Source: Labrys sp. WJW
GTDB taxonomy: Bacteria; Pseudomonadota; Alphaproteobacteria; Rhizobiales; Labraceae
NCBI RefSeq assembly: GCF_001676615.1
Contig: NZ_LYXZ01000051.1
Coordinates: 1 to 64,000 of the forward strand
Length of the DNA: 64,000 bases
Direction: 5' to 3'
Part shown: one piece after another, positions 63,274 through 64,000 of the stretch
Position numbering within the stretch: the stretch's first letter is position 1
Layout: every line of letters begins with the position of its first letter
The notes under the pieces: generated by a model
Database searches by the model: none
What the model was told of the DNA's origin: nothing
Seen by the model: the letters and a program-made list of their open reading frames with translations, nothing else
Made by a program: the position numbers and the translations under genes

Positions 63274-63837
63274 ATGACGATGCTCATTCCCGCCGCTTTC
63301 TCGGCGCTGACCTCGGCCTTTACGGGCGGCACCGCTGCGGCGACCACGGCCGGCGCGGCCGCCACCACGGCCTCGACCTTCTCGCTCGGTTCGCTGTTCA
63401 CCACCATGCTGTCAGGCGGCGCCACGGCGATCTCGGCCATGGCGGCGATGAATGCCGGCAAGCAACAGGCGGCCGCCTACAATCTCGAAGCCAGCCAGGC
63501 CATGGCCGACAATGCGCAGGAATCGGTCGAGGGCCGCGTGCGCCGCGATTCCATGCGCAAGGATCTGATCAAGCAATTGGGCGAGCAGGATGTCGCCTAT
63601 GCGGCATCCGGCCTCGATCTCTCCTTCGGCTCGCCCCTGCAGGCCCGCGACGACGCCAAGGCCGACGCGGCGCGGGCGCTCTCGACCGATCTCGACAATG
63701 AGACGGTCACGCGCAACCGGCTGACGCAGCGGGCGCAGGCCCTGCGCGCCATGGCGCGCGACGCCAAGTCCGCCGGGCGCATGAAGGCCCTCGGCCTGGC
63801 CTTCGATTTCGGCACCGATGTTCTCAAGCGCGGATAA
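63274..63837 (+). CDS. Internal virion protein-like (T7 gp14-type)
   Basis: A 187-residue protein. Residues 1-70 are Ala/Thr/Gly-rich with hydrophobic helices (ATTASTFSLGSLFTTML, then GATAISAMAAMNAGKQQ) and the rest is charged and helical (ESVEGRVRRDSMRKDLIKQL). T7 gp14-like ejection proteins have this layout and place after tail tubular B. The assignment is by composition and order. Confidence 0.65.
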   Translation: MTMLIPAAFSALTSAFTGGTAAATTAGAAATTASTFSLGSLFTTMLSGGATAISAMAAMNAGKQQAAAYNLEASQAMADNAQESVEGRVRRDSMRKDLIKQLGEQDVAYAASGLDLSFGSPLQARDDAKADAARALSTDLDNETVTRNRLTQRAQALRAMARDAKSAGRMKALGLAFDFGTDVLKRG

Positions 63838-63843
63838 TCCTTC

Positions 63844-64000
63844 ATGGCCAATCGCTTCACGTCACCTGTTCGCGTCTCGGAATTCGATCCGAAGGCCCAG
63901 CCGGTCGGCCCGCTGGCCAGCGTGCCGCGACAGACGGAAGGGTCGCAGACGACGTCGACCGTCGCCGGCATTTCCGCCAAGCTCGCCGACAAATTCTCGC
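63844..64000 (+). CDS. Start of a further late gene, cut by the window end
   Basis: ATG 63844 opens a frame that runs to the window end (52 codons seen: MANRFTSPVRVSEFDPKAQP... then VAGISAKLADKFS). It lies 6 bases after the gp14-like stop. In podoviruses the next genes encode larger internal virion proteins; this N-terminal piece does not prove it. Confidence 0.55.
   Translation, partial: MANRFTSPVRVSEFDPKAQPVGPLASVPRQTEGSQTTSTVAGISAKLADKFS

Larger units (their letters stand above)
39622..64000. mobile_element. Temperate podovirus-type prophage, left part
   Basis: The element starts at the tRNA-Lys scar (39622-39667) and runs beyond the window. It has integrase and leftward lysogeny genes, a divergent repressor/Cro switch, rightward replication genes, then terminase, portal, scaffold, capsid and tail-tubular-like genes. 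ATGA stop-start overlaps couple most genes in both early operons. Tail tubular A/B-like and internal-virion-like products, with no tape measure or tail tube, point to a short-tailed virion. Confidence 0.92.

Overview
The window is GC-rich alphaproteobacterial DNA, most likely from a member of the Hyphomicrobiales (Rhizobiales); the genus cannot be fixed from sequence alone. The evidence is the block gyrA-coaD-two cyclophilins-queA-tgt, a bacterial phosphatidylcholine synthase, a match to the CtrA cell-cycle site, and many GC-rich palindromic intergenic repeats.

Positions 1-39.6 kb are chromosomal backbone. The leftward block (294-8158) carries tgt, queA, two peptidyl-prolyl isomerases, coaD and gyrA. 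It is followed by a methyltransferase, a quinone oxidoreductase and phosphatidylcholine synthase. A TerC-like protein leads into the ribosomal/replication block rpsF-rpsR-DUF2232-rplI-dnaB-alr, then a VOC protein, an AT-richer fatty-acid hydroxylase gene, radA, cvpA, purF and an SDR. After that come der with a YfgM-like gene, a DUF2167 protein, amn, panB, a membrane protein behind a CtrA-type site, a divergent mntH/mntR pair sharing one perfect palindromic operator, a divergent PEP-carboxylase-like protein, a copper-chaperone-like protein and a protein-isoaspartate methyltransferase-like protein.

At 39,622 the 3' half of a tRNA-Lys(TTT) gene lies on the minus strand with no 5' half, and a tyrosine recombinase follows. 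This is the left attachment site of a prophage that fills the rest of the window and leaves it at 64,000. The leftward arm (39.7-43.1 kb) holds the integrase, small translationally coupled genes, an excisionase-like gene and a repressor. The rightward early arm (43.2-52 kb) holds a Cro-like protein, a protein with a DnaA-domain-IV-like C-terminus, a PhoB-type winged-helix protein without a receiver, a DNA methyltransferase, a primase-like and a P-loop helicase-like protein, a GapR (DUF2312) homologue and several Cys-rich mini-proteins. A ~560-bp intergenic hub with eight copies of a CATAACC motif and alternating pyrimidine-purine tracts separates early from late genes. The late arm (52.6-64 kb) encodes probable small and large terminase, portal, scaffold, major capsid, two tail-tubular-like proteins and an internal-virion-like protein. 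This is a podovirus-type (short-tailed) structural module in a temperate phage. No phage RNA polymerase, DNA polymerase or lysis cassette is recognised inside the window.

The most distinctive signals are the tRNA-Lys attachment scar, the repeated phage operators, the early/late regulatory hub, the phage nucleoid/replication regulators (GapR-like and DnaA-IV-like), the catalytically altered PEP-carboxylase-like protein, and the dense families of palindromic intergenic repeats.
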